In this document: positions 23,406 to 34,800 of the stretch, one piece after another
Numbering within the stretch: position 1 is the stretch's first letter
Layout: every line of letters begins with the position of its first letter
DNA from: Lodderomyces elongisporus
Lineage: Eukaryota > Ascomycota > Pichiomycetes > Serinales > Debaryomycetaceae
Length of the DNA stretch: 64,000 nt
Assembly (NCBI RefSeq): GCF_030384665.1
Contig: NC_083676.1
Location: 1,364,001-1,428,000, forward strand
Direction of reading: 5' to 3'
Program-made: the position numbers and the translations under genes
Notes under the pieces: generated by a model
What the model was told of the DNA's origin: nothing
The model's input: only the letters and a program-made list of their open reading frames with translations
Databases searched by the model: none

Positions 23406-23900
23406 TGTTTCTTTGTTTTCTATTTTTTTTTTTTTTCTTTTTCTGCTTTCATGAAAAGTCTCGAAATTAAATCTGGTCTTAGATCGCTTGTGTCGTGTTT
23501 TGATTGTCGTAAGTCCTTGAATGATGGAAAAGAGAGAACAGACAAAAAAAAATTGTCTTCTCTGTTACTACTGTCACTACTGTTACCTCTGTTACTTCTG
23601 CTGCTGCTTACTTTTATCTGCTTTTTTTCTGGCCGAGTCAGGTACTGTGACACTGGAGAGAGATTTTATTTTATTATATGAGACATACCTCGATGAGCTT
23701 TGTTTCTTGAGGATTAAAAGAAATCAAATTCAGCTATAGATACATCACCCTTCTCTCCCGAGCTAACCCCCCTCCCCCTACCACCGACTTATAATAGTTC
23801 ATTTTTTTTTTCATAAAATAGCACCTTTTCTTTTATATATATATACATACATACATATATATCTATTTCAATCTTTCGTCAAAACAAAAGTCATCCACAG
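23186..23900. promoter_or_regulatory. MBA1-ELP3 divergent promoter region
   Basis: 715 bases. Next to MBA1 is an A run; a TTTC tetramer run is at 23379-23406; CTGTTAC-type CT-rich sequence is near 23560-23610; a TATATATATA stretch at 23836-23846 lies 55-65 bases before the ELP3 ATG. Confidence 0.5.
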
Positions 23901-25550
23901 ATGCCATCACAGACAAAGACCAAACAAAAGCCTGAGAAGGAGAGATTCATTCAGTGCTGCGCCGATATTTCTTTGGAGCTAGTTGCCTCCCTTAAATCAT
24001 CAAAAGATATCAATTTAAACGGATTAATTATTAGGTATGCCAAAAAACACAAGCTTAAAGCACAACCACGACTTACAGATATCATATCTTCTATCCCTGA
24101 TCAGCACAAGAAATATCTTATTCCGAAATTGAAGGCCAAGCCTGTGCGTACTGCGTCTGGTATCGCAGTTGTTGCCGTGATGTGTAAACCACATAGATGT
24201 CCACACATTGCATATACAGGAAATATTTGTGTTTATTGTCCTGGTGGCCCAGACTCTGACTTTGAGTATTCCACTCAGTCATACACAGGTTACGAACCCA
24301 CCTCGATGAGAGCAATCAGAGCCAGATACGACCCTTATGAACAGGCTAGAGGGCGTGTGGATCAGTTGAGGAAATTGGGCCACTCGATAGATAAAGTGGA
24401 GTACATCATCATGGGTGGTACATTCATGTCGTTGCCTATCGATTACAGAGAAAATTTCATAACACAGTTGCATAATGCCTTGACTGGTTTCAATGGTAAG
24501 AACATTGACGAAGCTATTGAATTTTCACAACAATCCCAAACAAAATGTGTAGGTATCACAATAGAAACAAGACCGGATTATTGTACAGAGACTCATTTGA
24601 GCGATATGTTAAAGTATGGTTGTACCAGATTGGAAATAGGTGTGCAATCAGTCTATGAAGATGTTGCTAGAGACACGAATAGGGGCCACACAGTCAAGGC
24701 TGTTTGTGAAACTTTTGCCGTTGCTAAAGATGCCGGTTACAAAGTTGTTAGTCACATGATGCCGGACTTGCCAAATGTTGGTATGGAAAGAGATTTGGAG
24801 CAATTTAAAGAGTATTTTGAGAATCCGGACTTTAGAACAGATGGATTAAAATTATATCCAACCTTGGTCATTCGCGGTACGGGTTTATACGAACTCTGGA
24901 AACAAGGCTTGTACAAATCCTATAATGCAAATGCATTGATCGACTTGGTCGCCAGAATATTAGCCTTGGTTCCACCATGGACTCGTATCTATCGTGTCCA
25001 ACGAGATATTCCTATGCCATTGGTTACCTCCGGTGTCGAAAATGGTAATCTTAGGGAGTTGGCATTGGCAAGGATGAAGGATTTAGGTACACTGTGTAGA
25101 GATGTACGAACAAGAGAAGTTGGTATACAGGAGGTGCATCACAAGGTTGTGCCCGATCAAGTTGAACTCATCAGACGAGACTACTATGCCAACGGAGGTT
25201 GGGAAACATTTTTGAGCTATGAAGACCCCAAGCAGGATATCTTGATTGGATTATTGAGACTCAGAAAGGCAAGCAAGAAATATACTTATAGGAAAGAGTT
25301 TACTAAACAGCAAACATCGATTGTGAGAGAATTACATGTGTATGGTTCGGTCGTTCCCTTGCATTCAAGAGATCCAAGAAAGTTCCAGCATCAAGGATTT
25401 GGTACATTGTTGATGGAGGAAGCTGCTAGGATTGCCAAGGAGGAGCATGGTTCACTGAAGATTAGTGTTATTTCTGGAGTTGGTGTGAGAAATTATTACG
25501 CGAAATTAGGCTACGAGCTAGACGGACCTTTCATGTCTAAAGCTTTATAA
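23901..25550 (+). CDS. ELP3: ELP3 Elongator catalytic subunit
   Basis: A 549-residue catalytic subunit of Elongator, which makes the cm5 base of wobble-uridine tRNA modifications. The radical-SAM cluster motif is C100-x9-C110-x2-C113 in [17 protein letters not shown]; substrate and acetyl-CoA-site sequence follows, including [13 protein letters not shown] and [14 protein letters not shown]. The C-terminal GNAT-like acetyltransferase domain is about 395-549 with [13 protein letters not shown]. Conservation is very high and length matches the family (about 550). Two CTG codons, at residues 398 and 519, fall where homologues as I recall them have Thr/Gln and Gly/Glu, fitting CUG read as Ser. Confidence 0.98.
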   Translation: MPSQTKTKQKPEKERFIQCCADISLELVASLKSSKDINLNGLIIRYAKKHKLKAQPRLTDIISSIPDQHKKYLIPKLKAKPVRTASGIAVVAVMCKPHRCPHIAYTGNICVYCPGGPDSDFEYSTQSYTGYEPTSMRAIRARYDPYEQARGRVDQLRKLGHSIDKVEYIIMGGTFMSLPIDYRENFITQLHNALTGFNGKNIDEAIEFSQQSQTKCVGITIETRPDYCTETHLSDMLKYGCTRLEIGVQSVYEDVARDTNRGHTVKAVCETFAVAKDAGYKVVSHMMPDLPNVGMERDLEQFKEYFENPDFRTDGLKLYPTLVIRGTGLYELWKQGLYKSYNANALIDLVARILALVPPWTRIYRVQRDIPMPLVTSGVENGNLRELALARMKDLGTLCRDVRTREVGIQEVHHKVVPDQVELIRRDYYANGGWETFLSYEDPKQDILIGLLRLRKASKKYTYRKEFTKQQTSIVRELHVYGSVVPLHSRDPRKFQHQGFGTLLMEEAARIAKEEHGSLKISVISGVGVRNYYAKLGYELDGPFMSKAL

Positions 25551-25755
25551 GTTAATATTTTTTTTTTTCTATTTATTGTTTTGTTTTTACATTTGAAATT
25601 TGGAAATATATTACCTTTACATGTATCAGAACTAAATATACCAAATAAGAATGGTTGATTAAAATGCAATTTGTGTATTAGTCTATAAGATGCAACGTAA
25701 ATTCTATTTGATTAACAATGAGTAAATTGATATGCTAAACGCAAACTACTTGATC

Positions 25756-28059
25756 TCAACGATTCAAAAAGCTTCTATTCACTGATTGAAGACCACCTCT
25801 GTGTAATGCCGGTGCCCTAACCTTGCCCTTCAATAAGGAACTTACATTCTCACTATTTGCAGCCTTGGCGGGAATAGCAGCTGCATTCTTGTTACTATTT
25901 CCAGCGGAACCAATAGAGTCGGCACTTGCAGCACCACCACCTGTAGCACTCGTCTTGTTACCTCCTTTCTTTTCTGCCTTCAATTCGTTAATTCTATTTT
26001 GCACTAGTTCATCGAGATGCGTCTTCTTGTCTCTATACTCAACAAGCCAAGGGTTTTGAAGCAAAGCACCATAAGACGGGCGGAGATCGGGGTTCTTATT
26101 GAGACAACTTTTGACAAAAAATTGTGCTTGCTTGGAGAATACTTGAGGATCTAGGTTTGGTGGCTCGCCATCAACAATAGCACTCAACTGTGAAAAGATA
26201 TTTCCGTATGTTTCTGCAGGGTAGGGGTAATGACCACATGCAATTTCCAAAATCGTTAAACCAAGTGACCAAACATCAGATTGAACTGAGTACGTCGCAT
26301 CATCCGGTCGGGTACTCTTGATCCTCTCCGGGGCCATGTAGGATTGACATCCTATATTGGTCTTTGCCATTGATGCCACAAGATTCCCCGAAACACCAAA
26401 ATCACAAAGTTTCACTTTACCAGCAGAATTCACCAAGATATTGGTTGGCTTAACATCTCTGTGAATGATGTTGTGATTATCCTTCAATTCTCTCAAGCCT
26501 CTAGTAACGGATTCTGTAATGTACGCCAAAACTGCTTCGTCTTTGATACCAATATTGTTACCAAATATTTGGTCAAGTGATCCACCATCCATGTATTCAA
26601 TGCACATGTATACGGCACCTTCAACGAAAAAGGCTCCATAAAAGTCAACAATATATGGTGAGACACATTTATGAAGAATGTCCAATTCCATCAAGATCTG
26701 GGTGAATTTGGTCTCGTCCAACTCGAGTCTAACTTCTTTCATTGCCATGAGCACTTTGGTAGGTTTGTGCAAAACTTTCAGCACCGACCCATAGTTACCA
26801 CGCCCTAGTTCTTCCAAGTATTCAAATTCTTCAAGCGAAACACGAAACGAGGACCCCGACAGGAAATCGATACCTTTTGAATGTAGAGATGCTTTACCTG
26901 CAAAATTGAGTTGTCCTGATTTGATATCAATGTATTTAGAATAGTTGGCGAATAAACCTTGTAATTGTGGTTCTTCTTTCAGATCTGCAGACGAGGCCGA
27001 TGATCTTTGAGAAGTGTCACTTGACAAAGGAGTCGCTGACTTTCCTAAACTATTGTTTCTTGAGGGCGTTGAAGATGAAGAATCGCTTAAATTGAGTTTG
27101 AAATTCGGTTTCTTCTTTCTCTCCGATAATCGCCTGGACAATTCGTTTTGCCCAAATTGTTTGCCCATTGACATTGCAAATGGAGAGTTAGACTCTTCCC
27201 TAGGAGAAACTCCTGTAGAATTTATAGGTTTGTTTGTAGATGCACCTGGAGATAAGTTGCTTGGGGAGCCAAGTGGGTTATTGAATGGCATTGCACTGGT
27301 GTTTAGCTTCATTCCTCTTCTTTGTGATAAAGAGGGTTTTTTACCCAAACTAGCAGCCACTGGAACATTATTGACAGACTTCAGCTTCAGGGCCACTGGG
27401 TTGGAACGGTCAGGCATGTTTAGTGATGGTGGAGCTATCGATGGTGGAGCTTGTGATGAGTTTGTGACTGTACTGTTGTTATAATCATTCGTATTGGCGG
27501 TGTGGTTGTTGCTGTTGTTGTTGTTGTTATTACTGGAGTCGTTATCATTGTTTATACCCGTATTTGTATTCTCGGTATTGAGAGTTGATGAGTTTTTTGC
27601 GGCATTATCGACAGCTGCGGAGGGAGCCATAGTTTCCACGGTTGTATTATGAACCACAGTTTCAAGGATTGAGTCGCTATTGGACCCTGCAGTGCTCTGG
27701 GGTGCTGGTGGTTGTAGGAGATTAGGATCGAATGCATTGACTGGTTCTGAAGCAGGCTTTGAGCGTCTTTGCTGAAAAGCCATTAATCTGGCTTGCATGT
27801 CACTATTGAGCAAGGGGTGGTTAGATGCTGATAGAGATGTGGGTAAACGTGGAGTTGGGGTGGGAGGCGAAGCAAGACCCTCAGGTGCATTTCCCGAACT
27901 GTTCTTCAAGTCGCTCTTGGACTCATTCTGTTGTTGATTAGCGGAATTATTATTTGTCGTGGTGTGGGGGTCATTTTGTTGATCATTGTTCAAATTCAAT
28001 TCCAGCAACTTGGAGTCAACGGTATGAGCGTCTGAAGATGCCGAATCGTTTAATGACAT
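25756..28059 (-). CDS. PBS2: PBS2 MAP kinase kinase of the HOG pathway
   Basis: A 767-residue dual-specificity kinase that phosphorylates Hog1 in osmotic and oxidative stress. A long Asn/Ser/Pro-rich N-terminus (1-400, including a PPTPTPRLP proline motif near 65-72 that could serve SH3 docking) precedes the kinase domain at about 412-673. Visible residues: Gly loop GRGNYGSV (419-426), catalytic Lys 441, HRDVKPTN (533-540), DFG (553-555). The activation loop VSGNLVASMAKTNIG places the phosphosites at Ser563 and Thr567, equivalent to Ser514/Thr518 of S. cerevisiae. The C-terminal tail is Lys-, Gly- and Ala-rich. Upstream lies a 3.8 kb spacer shared with REV3; the 3' end is convergent with ELP3, 205 bases away. 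Confidence 0.97.
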   Translation of the reverse strand: MSLNDSASSDAHTVDSKLLELNLNNDQQNDPHTTTNNNSANQQQNESKSDLKNSSGNAPEGLASPPTPTPRLPTSLSASNHPLLNSDMQARLMAFQQRRSKPASEPVNAFDPNLLQPPAPQSTAGSNSDSILETVVHNTTVETMAPSAAVDNAAKNSSTLNTENTNTGINNDNDSSNNNNNNSNNHTANTNDYNNSTVTNSSQAPPSIAPPSLNMPDRSNPVALKLKSVNNVPVAASLGKKPSLSQRRGMKLNTSAMPFNNPLGSPSNLSPGASTNKPINSTGVSPREESNSPFAMSMGKQFGQNELSRRLSERKKKPNFKLNLSDSSSSTPSRNNSLGKSATPLSSDTSQRSSASSADLKEEPQLQGLFANYSKYIDIKSGQLNFAGKASLHSKGIDFLSGSSFRVSLEEFEYLEELGRGNYGSVLKVLHKPTKVLMAMKEVRLELDETKFTQILMELDILHKCVSPYIVDFYGAFFVEGAVYMCIEYMDGGSLDQIFGNNIGIKDEAVLAYITESVTRGLRELKDNHNIIHRDVKPTNILVNSAGKVKLCDFGVSGNLVASMAKTNIGCQSYMAPERIKSTRPDDATYSVQSDVWSLGLTILEIACGHYPYPAETYGNIFSQLSAIVDGEPPNLDPQVFSKQAQFFVKSCLNKNPDLRPSYGALLQNPWLVEYRDKKTHLDELVQNRINELKAEKKGGNKTSATGGGAASADSIGSAGNSNKNAAAIPAKAANSENVSSLLKGKVRAPALHRGGLQSVNRSFLNR

Positions 28060-29498
28060 ATTTGTTTGTTGCTTTGAATGAGTAATTCAAGTTTTCTTTT
28101 TTTTTTGATTTTTGATTTTTGATTTTTTTTTGACCTTTTTCTTCTTCTTCTTCAACAAAGATGGTTATAGTAGAATTGATACTCTTCAAAATGGGTGCAT
28201 CCAATGATTCCTCCTGAGATGTTTTTTTTTCAGGGAGGGGGCGGGGGTGGAAGGAAAGTGGATTTAAGAAGGTGTGTGATTGTAAAATAGAAAGAGGGGG
28301 AGTTAGAAGAAAGTTTGGCACCTGTTCTCTTGTCTATATCTATGGATATGTATGTGGATATGTATAAATTTTTCAGTTTGTAATCTAAAGACTTTGATAG
28401 TTTTCCTTCTGTTTTTTCTTTCTATTTTTTTTTGGTTTATTAGGCTTTCTTGAGCTTTTTGAGGTTGATTGAAGTTTAAGTCTCGTTTTTTTTTCTTATT
28501 TGGGATTATTGATTATTGATTATTGATTATTTTGTATGTTATAATTTTTTTTAGTTTCTATTTTATATTATTATTTTTTTTCTGTTTCTTTCTTTCTTTT
28601 TTTTTTTTGTGCTCTTTGTCTCTATTTGGCCTTACTTGATTGCTACTGGGTTGTACAAGATGGTTGGAGAGGATTTAATTGGTATTGAGATGGCCACTAG
28701 CTAGTAGAAATGTGCAAGTCGGAAATAACACTGCTTCTTCTACTCTTCCTCTCCCTTATCCCTAACTTTAAATCATTAGAGATGATGTTGTGAGATGGGG
28801 ATAAGTAAAGTTTTATTAATACAAGAAAATGAGCAATGAAATAGAGGAATTAAAGGAAGAGAAAAAATACAATTAGTCGAGCCGAATGGACTTTAAATGA
28901 CTGTTGTTGTGTATAGAACAAGGTCCCGTATCATATATATGTACATCTATATATATATGTATCCATATTTACATGTTTACATGCTTTTGTAAACATCTTC
29001 TTGTGTATAAAAAATTGGATATTGGTGTATTAATAGAAATGTTGTGATGTTTAGTTTCCATAATTGTTTTTTAGTGTGTGTCTTTGTGTGTGTCTCTCTG
29101 TCTTTATGTGTGTGTGTGTTTACCCCCTGGTTTTGATATTTTATTTTGTACTTGCCACCCAATGTTAGAATTTTTTTTTTAGTTCATTTTTTTTTGATGT
29201 ATTGTGATTAATAAATTTTTTGTGTAGTAAAGTTTCCGCTCGAGCACCAAAACGGTTGAAAAGCTTGAATGATTATACAAACATGAAACATTCTTACTCC
29301 TTTCTAGCACAATAAACTGTTCAAAATATTGTCATCCTCCATATACTTTCATCCCTTTGTTTCCTATCTCTTGCTTATTTCTATTCTCTATTGTTCTCAA
29401 TACAGTTTGCCCCAAAAGAACATTCAATCGAAAAAAGAAAGAAAAATAAAAAAAAAAAAGAAAGGAAATTTGAAAATTGAAAATTGAAAATTGAAAAT

Positions 29499-29529
<31 letters not shown>

Positions 29530-31720
29530 AAGAATTTATATAGACTGAAAAGACAAAAATGGGACAAAAATGGTTACATTGCTTGCTTGCTTGCTTGTTT
29601 GCTGGTGCTGTAGCTTTTTTTTCCTATGTTTATGTTTGAATATCAAGTGAAGGTCGAACTTTAAGTCAAAAACCAAAGCAGAAGTTGAAGCTAAAGAAGA
29701 AGACGAAGAAGTGGAAAAGAAAAAAAGTACAAAAAGAAATCCAAAATTATTGCGCTTTATTTTCCCCTTTGTTTCTTCAAATGGTATGCGTGTCTTGGGG
29801 CATTCTTGTTGTAGTTTATGATTTTATTTTTTTTCTGTTGCCTTTCCATATACTATTTCTTTTTCATTTCCAGAAATAAAATTGGTTTAAATAGAAATTA
29901 GATTGCAGTGTTGATGAACCGTATCCCCAAGACCAGGCTTATATAAATGGTGTATGGTGCTTCAAACCGCAAGAAGAGAAAATGTTTTTGTTTCTTTTTG
30001 TTTCTTTTTTGTTTTTTTTTCCGTTTTTTTTTTTGAATTTCCCAAGTTTGAGTTTTTTGTCAACGCCCACCATATCGATATACTTGTCAGATACCGGTAT
30101 CGACTTCTTAGTATCTTCCCCTTATCTCTTTTGCTCTATTAAATTCCTTTGATAAAACCAAGATGATATTCTCTGCTTATGTTGGATATATGCTGAAACA
30201 AAAAACTGCCCTTCGGAACACCGAGTAAATTGCTGTGCGGAAGCAAAAAAAAAAAACTTTGCGATTTAATTCTTTCCACATCCCTCATCGCACATGCTCA
30301 AAATATCTTCGGTACGACATACCCGAGTCGATTCAAAGTAAATAGGCAAATGGGCAAATGGGCAAATAAACAAATAGGCAATTGTTTCTTTTTATTTTTG
30401 TAATTTTCTTTCTGTTTTCATGTATACAATAAGTTGCATTCGACCTAGATTTTTGACATGTTGATGTCAGGCCCGCCTTAGCTGTCTTTTGTTAGGAGAA
30501 ACTTGGGCTTAAGATATGCACATTCTCTAGTGGCTGAAGTTGGCATGTGCTTGCTGTACACGACACAATACATACAAGCGTGATAAGAGCTTGCGCATTG
30601 CTTTATTCAGGTCTTTTTTTTTTCTTTCTACTTTTTCTTTTCTATCTTTTTTTTTTCCAATTTTCTTTCCATTTCTATTCCTGTTCCAACCTGTTCACAT
30701 CGACCGCTTCAACTATTCCGAGGGCTTGTCTTTTCACATTGTTCTAAAGCTTTTGATAGACTCAAAAAACAATCACTGCCAAAAGAAGAAAATGAAATAT
30801 ATAGCATTGCCAAAACATTTGAGGAAACTATAAAGTCAGAACAACAACTTTCTAGATTTATTTTTCTGACCTCTGCTCTATTTGGGCAAGTAATTTAAGT
30901 TGACAAATAAAAAAACATTCATTGGCGATGGATGCTATTCTCTTATTATCCCTCTTTTTTGCTTCTTCGCTTTTTCGCTTCTTCTCGCTGTGTCTTACTT
31001 TACTTTATAGAAATTAAGATACTTATTCAAAAGCAAAGTAAGAAAAAAAAACATCACATAATTAAACATTCGCCAAAAGCTTTGTAAACTATTGTTAGCC
31101 TTGGAACCATTCCAAGTTGTTGCTGTTATGATAACAATATGTTAACAGAAAATTGAACTTGTGGAAATATTTAACTGGCTTGGAATTTGACATGCGACTG
31201 GACAGGAAAAAAACCATCACTCTCTAGTCTTCTTGCTTAGTAAACTCTCATGTTCATTCAGTTGGTACAACCAGTAAATAGGTTAATGCTTCTTCCCCAT
31301 CTGCTCCAAACGATAATGTGGGTGGGGAGGGAGTAAAGCTTGATTCCCTATGTTGTGTGGAAACTCTAGGTCTTTCCAACTTGCTATGTTTCTTGTATTT
31401 CGTTTGTTTTTTTCTTTTTCATTTATTCTATATTGGGCTGCCACTTCTGTAGTAGTTTTGCAACCAAATATACCACGCGTCGATTTCCAAAAGCTGTCAC
31501 TTGATAATTCTCAATCTTTTTCTTCTCTCTCTCTCTCTCTCTCCTGCTTTTGATCTAGGTTTTTGTTTTCGGTTGCTTAACTATTTTTCGCCATTTCTTT
31601 TTTTATTTTTTTTTTTTGATCTTTTGCTTTCTTACCTAGATCAGTTCATTTCTCCACGTTTTAGTCATTGCCGTCAAGAGTTGGCATCACTCAGTAGCAG
31701 CAGCAACAACACCAACAACG

Positions 31721-31762
<42 letters not shown>

Positions 31763-31849
31763 CCAGCAGCACTGCTAACATAATAGTCAATCCATTATTC
31801 AGAACTAAAGGCATCGGCATTATCTATAAATTGCATCCATGTGTTTTTC
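28060..31849. promoter_or_regulatory. 3.8 kb divergent spacer between PBS2 and REV3
   Basis: No convincing gene or tRNA. It contains poly-T runs near PBS2, TATATA stretches near 28940-28960, a GTGTGT-rich block at 29070-29120, AAAATTG and AAAAAT tandem runs at 29468-29530, a 12-base palindrome GATACCGGTATC at 30090-30101, a CGG-N4-CCG site at 30214-30223, a GGCAAATG tandem at 30345-30385 and CTCTCT and AAC runs (31527-31763) in the REV3 leader. Confidence 0.55.
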
Positions 31850-34800
31850 ATGAACAGCAGCCATAATGATTCCACATATGATCCGGCACATGATGTTAGC
31901 TCTATCGTTTGGTCAAATCATAGCGCCTCATCTTTATCAAACTTGAAAATTCAAATAAACGACTATGACACTTATCAAGCATCTCCAACTAAACTTGACC
32001 AACTATATACCCAAGTCTCCCAAGTGCCAATCATTCGAATCTATGGGTCGATTCCTATACTGAATGATGACGTAAATATGAAACTGAGTGTGCAAAACTC
32101 CCCCTTGAAGAAAACGTCAAAAAATGGCAAAGATTTAGCGTCTGATTTTATTACCAATTCAGCCACCAATGCAACTCCAACTACTATTACAAATAATATT
32201 ACAAATAATATTACAAATGCTACCGCTAAAATTGCCACTCGTGGCTCATCCTCTGTGTTTAACGTTATAGTCCATATTCACAACTTTTATCCCTACTTTT
32301 ACGTTGACTGTCATGAGACCGATTATGAGAAACTACAAAGTCCAACATACATCACTCAAGTAATCAATTACTTGGAAACAATGATGCAACTTTCCTTTAA
32401 ATCACGTAAAGGTCGAAAAGGTACTGAAGAGCAGGAATTGGATGACGACTCAATTATACCGGAGGAAGATAACGACGAAGGTAGAGCAATTCCAAGGGCC
32501 CCAAGGATGCGAAAATATGTGGCAAAGGTTTCAATCTGTAAAGCCGTGCCAATATACGGTTTTCAATTAGGTTACAAACTATTTTACAAGATATCATTAC
32601 TCTCACCATTATACAAGACCAGGCTCGCCAAGTTGTTTCAAGAAAACAAAATATCCCTAGTTGATTTTGACAAACCGCCACAACCATCTTCACATGCATC
32701 TGGCGCAGCTCAAGGCGATAAAAAGACTAAAAAACGGTACTCGTACACGTATGAAGTCCATATTCCTTTTCTTTTGCAATTTCTAACTGACTTCAACTTA
32801 TTTGGTTGTGGGTGGCTATTCGTAGATAGAGACACTGTAAATGACGGACTGCAGACTCGTGGATTGTACTTTAGATCGCCCTTGTTCACCGAAACTCATA
32901 AAAATGTTTATACCACATCACAATTACGCTGTCTCACGAAATATTTGCAGCGCTATATTCTTCCAGATAATGTTTTGGTGGATAGCACCTACCAAAACTT
33001 TGCCAGAATCGGGAAATCTATGTTAGAAATTGACATCACCACCAGCAGTATAGTTAACCGAAGGTGGCTTTCTGCAAGAGAGTTACATGATGACTTTACT
33101 GAGCGCGAAGCATTTAACGACTACCAAGCCGATATAAAGCTCTTTGGACGTCCCAAACACGGATATAAACATGAGTTAGATGGAAGTCCCAAAATATATC
33201 TCTCCTCTTTAAAACACATCTACAATGATTTGAAATATCAATGTCGCTTGAAAAACTCCAGTTTTGATGTCTCTGTTGACGTATTGGAATCATCAACCAG
33301 ATGCTATTTTGGCACTGGATCCACCACGTGGTCCAACCAAAAACAGCTCGACGAACTTTTGAACTATATGATTTACATCAATGGAAAGCTGGCATTCAAC
33401 TTTGAGAAGTATTCGAAAAAAGTTATCAAGAATCGAAACTCGCAAAAGTTTTACAAAGATGACATAATGAATAAGTTTCCAACCTCATTTGCGTTAGTAG
33501 ACTTGGAGAAAATTACCGAAACGCACTCCATGAAGATGAAGTTTGGTGATGATATTGTCATTTGGGGCGAATTCAACGATTTGTTTAAGCTTGCCCATCT
33601 GGCAAGTTTTGTAATGTCTGAGGAAGATGGTAAGTTTTTGTCCATCGAAAATAACGAAAGCAAGCAAACTGTGGAAAATAAAGTTGCTGATACAGTTAAT
33701 GGCTGGAATAATGATAAAGAATCTGATGTAGATCTTGCTGAAGAAGTAGACTTTGATCTTGATGAGGAGATTGACGAATCTGGTAGTGAAAACAACTTTG
33801 ATTACGGTGAAACTTCCCCAAATCATGGTAAGCGAGGTAAAGCTATATCTGCGTTTGATGAACTCGGCAATATCGAAGTGCAACAAAGCTTTAGCGATAA
33901 TGAAATGAAACATTCCCCCATTAATGCGTGCAACAGTTCAAAAGAGAGTGGTGACAAATTGCTAGAGGATGAAATTGATGAAAAATACGATTCTGCTAAA
34001 GAGTTTGATATTGCTATGAAAAGGTCTATGACACAGGCAAAAACTCAAAAATACACTGCTGAACAACTGCCAGTGATTTCACTATCTTTGGAAAGCTTTA
34101 CGTTTACTCCAACTCCAACTCCAACTTCAACTCCAACCTCGACTACAACCCAAATTGGAACTCAAGTTCAAACTCAACAACAACAACAGCAACAGCAACA
34201 ACAACAACAACAACAGCAACAGCAACAACAACAACAACAACAGCAACAACAACAACAACAAGGTCCACATCCAAAACTTGGATTGAAAAATTTGCTTATC
34301 AACAAGAACCTGTACGAAGTTGTTATCCCTGAAAATCTTTGCAAACGAACTTTTAAAGATGAATTTGAAAATACCGGGACACTTGAAATCAACTACAATG
34401 ACCCATTTTATAGCGAAAAAGAGGACGTTCCTGCTAAACCATTTATTTTTGCTAATCAAAAAATGGTTGTTCCTGTAAAGAACAAACACACAATACCTTC
34501 TTTGGATATAATTCAAAACAAGGAGGTGAAACCTAATCTGAACCAAACCCCAAGATATACAAATTTTCTATTCAACCGATGGCAATATTTACCAGAACCA
34601 CCAACGAAAAAAAGTGTTGCTAATTGGGTCAAAGAAGAAGAGCAAAAAAATATCAACAAACGACAAAGGTACCGATCACAAATAGACTCTGGAAAGACTC
34701 AATTGTATGACTTTAAATTTAGCTACAATTCAGAAAAAGTTACTAGAAAGCCAGATGAATTTAATTACTTGACTAGCTTTCACTTGGAAATACATGCTAG

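Noticed and set aside
34127..34546. Antisense poly-Leu and poly-Cys frames in REV3
   Set aside because: They are simply the complement of the CAA/CAG tract.
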